Below are positions 5,161-5,534 of a stretch of DNA of 5,534 nucleotides, one piece after another; positions within the stretch are counted from its first letter, which is position 1; each line of letters begins with the position of its first letter. Under the pieces are notes generated by a model, which saw only the letters and a list, made by a program, of their open reading frames with translations, searched no databases and was not told the DNA's origin. The DNA is from an uncultured Candidatus Competibacteraceae bacterium (GTDB lineage Bacteria > Pseudomonadota > Gammaproteobacteria > Competibacterales > Competibacteraceae), in assembly GCA_937960715.1 (NCBI GenBank), contig CALGOO010000220.1, positions 1-5,534 on the forward strand. Direction: 5' to 3'. A program made the position numbers and the translations under genes.

Positions 5161-5173
5161 GCATCGGCCGGGC

Positions 5174-5201
5174 TTGAACGTAACGCATTTAACCTTAAAA
5201 T
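5174..5201 (+). promoter_or_regulatory. Possible promoter for minD in the minC-minD gap
   Basis: TTGAAC (5174-5179) and TAAAAT (5196-5201) are separated by 16 bp and match the sigma-70 -35 and -10 at four and five of six positions. They lie in the most AT-rich stretch of the 72-bp gap. Transcription would start near 5208, 25 nt before the TTG start of minD. A perfect -35 hexamer TTGACA at 5204-5209 also occurs but has no -10 at a usable distance. If active, this would let minD (and presumably minE) be expressed independently of minC. Confidence 0.42.
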
Positions 5202-5224
5202 TCTTGACATCACTTTCGTATGGG

Positions 5225-5254
5225 ATGACAACTTGGCTACCGTCATCGTTGTGA
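5225..5254 (+). other. Nine-codon reading frame overlapping the minD start
   Basis: An ATG at 5225 opens a frame reading MTTWLPSSL and stops at TGA 5252-5254, overlapping the minD start in a different frame. An even shorter frame, ATG GGA TGA (5220-5228), ends by ATGA overlap with it. Neither has a clear ribosome binding site and neither is likely to encode a functional peptide, but they could affect ribosome loading at the minD TTG. Reported as an observation, not as a gene. Confidence 0.25.
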
Positions 5255-5534
5255 CTTCCGGCAAGGGGGGCGTGGGCAAAACCACGACCAGCGCGAGTTT
5301 CGCCACGGGCTTGGCCCAACGCGGCTACCGGACCGTGGTGATCGATTTCGACGTGGGCTTGCGCAACCTGGACCTGATCATGGGCTGCGAACGCCGGGTA
5401 GTGTACGATTTCATCAACATTATCAATGGCGAGGCAAATCTTAACCAGGCGCTGATTCGCGACAAGCGAGTGGAGAACCTTCACATTCTGCCGGCCTCGC
5501 AGACTCGCGACAAGGACGCGCTGACCAAGGAAGG
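5233..5534 (+). CDS. minD: Septum site-determining protein MinD, N-terminal part
   Basis: The first 100 codons of MinD, cut by the window end. MinD is a membrane-associated ATPase that dimerises with ATP, recruits MinC and is released by MinE. The deviant Walker A motif GKGGVGKTT is at 10-18, with the signature lysine K11 and catalytic-site K16; VIDFDVGLRNLDLIMGCERR follows, with D38 and D40 in the switch I region. Counting from a TTG at 5233, these residues fall at exactly the E. coli MinD positions (K11, K16, D40), and the start reads (M)ATVIVVTSGKGG, as in the family. No in-frame ATG or GTG exists between that TTG and the upstream region, so TTG is the best start. The preceding GGGATGA (5222-5228) could serve as a poor ribosome binding site. 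The C-terminal membrane-targeting helix is outside the window, as is the expected minE. Confidence 0.96.
   Translation, partial: MATVIVVTSGKGGVGKTTTSASFATGLAQRGYRTVVIDFDVGLRNLDLIMGCERRVVYDFINIINGEANLNQALIRDKRVENLHILPASQTRDKDALTKE

Noticed and set aside
5204..5209. Perfect TTGACA -35 hexamer before minD
   Set aside because: At 16-18 bp downstream there is no -10-like hexamer (the bases read near GACAAC), and a start there would lie within the minD coding sequence.
4273..5484. 403-codon minus-strand open frame opposite minC and minD
   Set aside because: It lies antisense to two unmistakable genes, spans their intergenic gap, and shows no family motif; a GC-rich shadow.

Overview
This looks like ordinary core chromosome from a GC-rich (roughly 60% or more by eye) gammaproteobacterium. 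It holds eight protein-coding genes, two of them cut by the window edges. Lineage is inferred from close likeness of several products to E. coli families: the HtpG C-terminus, YcgN, YafJ, a SlyD with a His-rich tail, MinC and MinD. I see no rRNA, tRNA, CRISPR array, insertion sequence, phage gene or other sign of recent transfer. I did not find a new multi-gene system. The most interesting signals are small: start-site architecture, hairpins, a GATC cluster and a few odd residues.

Layout. 1-529 (+) is the 3' end of htpG (Hsp90 chaperone). 530-681 is a non-coding gap with a possible hairpin terminator and a possible extended -10 promoter. 682-2 (+) to 3106 then carries four genes on the same strand: a two-CBS-domain protein (682-1116), a YcgN-type cysteine-cluster protein (1168-1617), a glyoxalase II-like metallo-hydrolase (1614-2312) and a YafJ-type class II glutamine amidotransferase (2327-3106). 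The last three are tightly packed (4-bp ATGA overlap, then a 14-bp gap) and probably form one transcript. A strong hairpin separates the CBS gene from them. 3137-3685 (-) is an NlpC/P60 outer-membrane lipoprotein, convergent with yafJ. A 149-bp divergent promoter region (3686-3834) separates it from slyD (3835-4314, +). After a 111-bp gap come minC (4426-5160) and minD (5233 to the window edge), the first two genes of the division-site selection operon; minE would be expected just beyond the window.

How the genes work together. MinC and MinD form the membrane-associated inhibitor of FtsZ ring assembly. HtpG and SlyD are both protein-folding factors but are not linked here by an operon. The NlpC/P60 lipoprotein is a likely cell-wall hydrolase, so wall turnover and division genes sit near each other, though on different transcripts. 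The YcgN / metallo-hydrolase / YafJ trio has no established joint pathway; their coupling is the main open functional question in the window.

Points most worth a second look: minD appears to start at TTG, with tiny overlapping ATG reading frames just upstream; eight GATC sites fall within 110 bp at the 3' end of minC; a 10-bp GC hairpin sits directly before ycgN, which lacks a visible ribosome binding site; the CBS protein has a CxxC pair between its domains; and two adjacent 12-bp perfect palindromes lie in the end of the lipoprotein gene.
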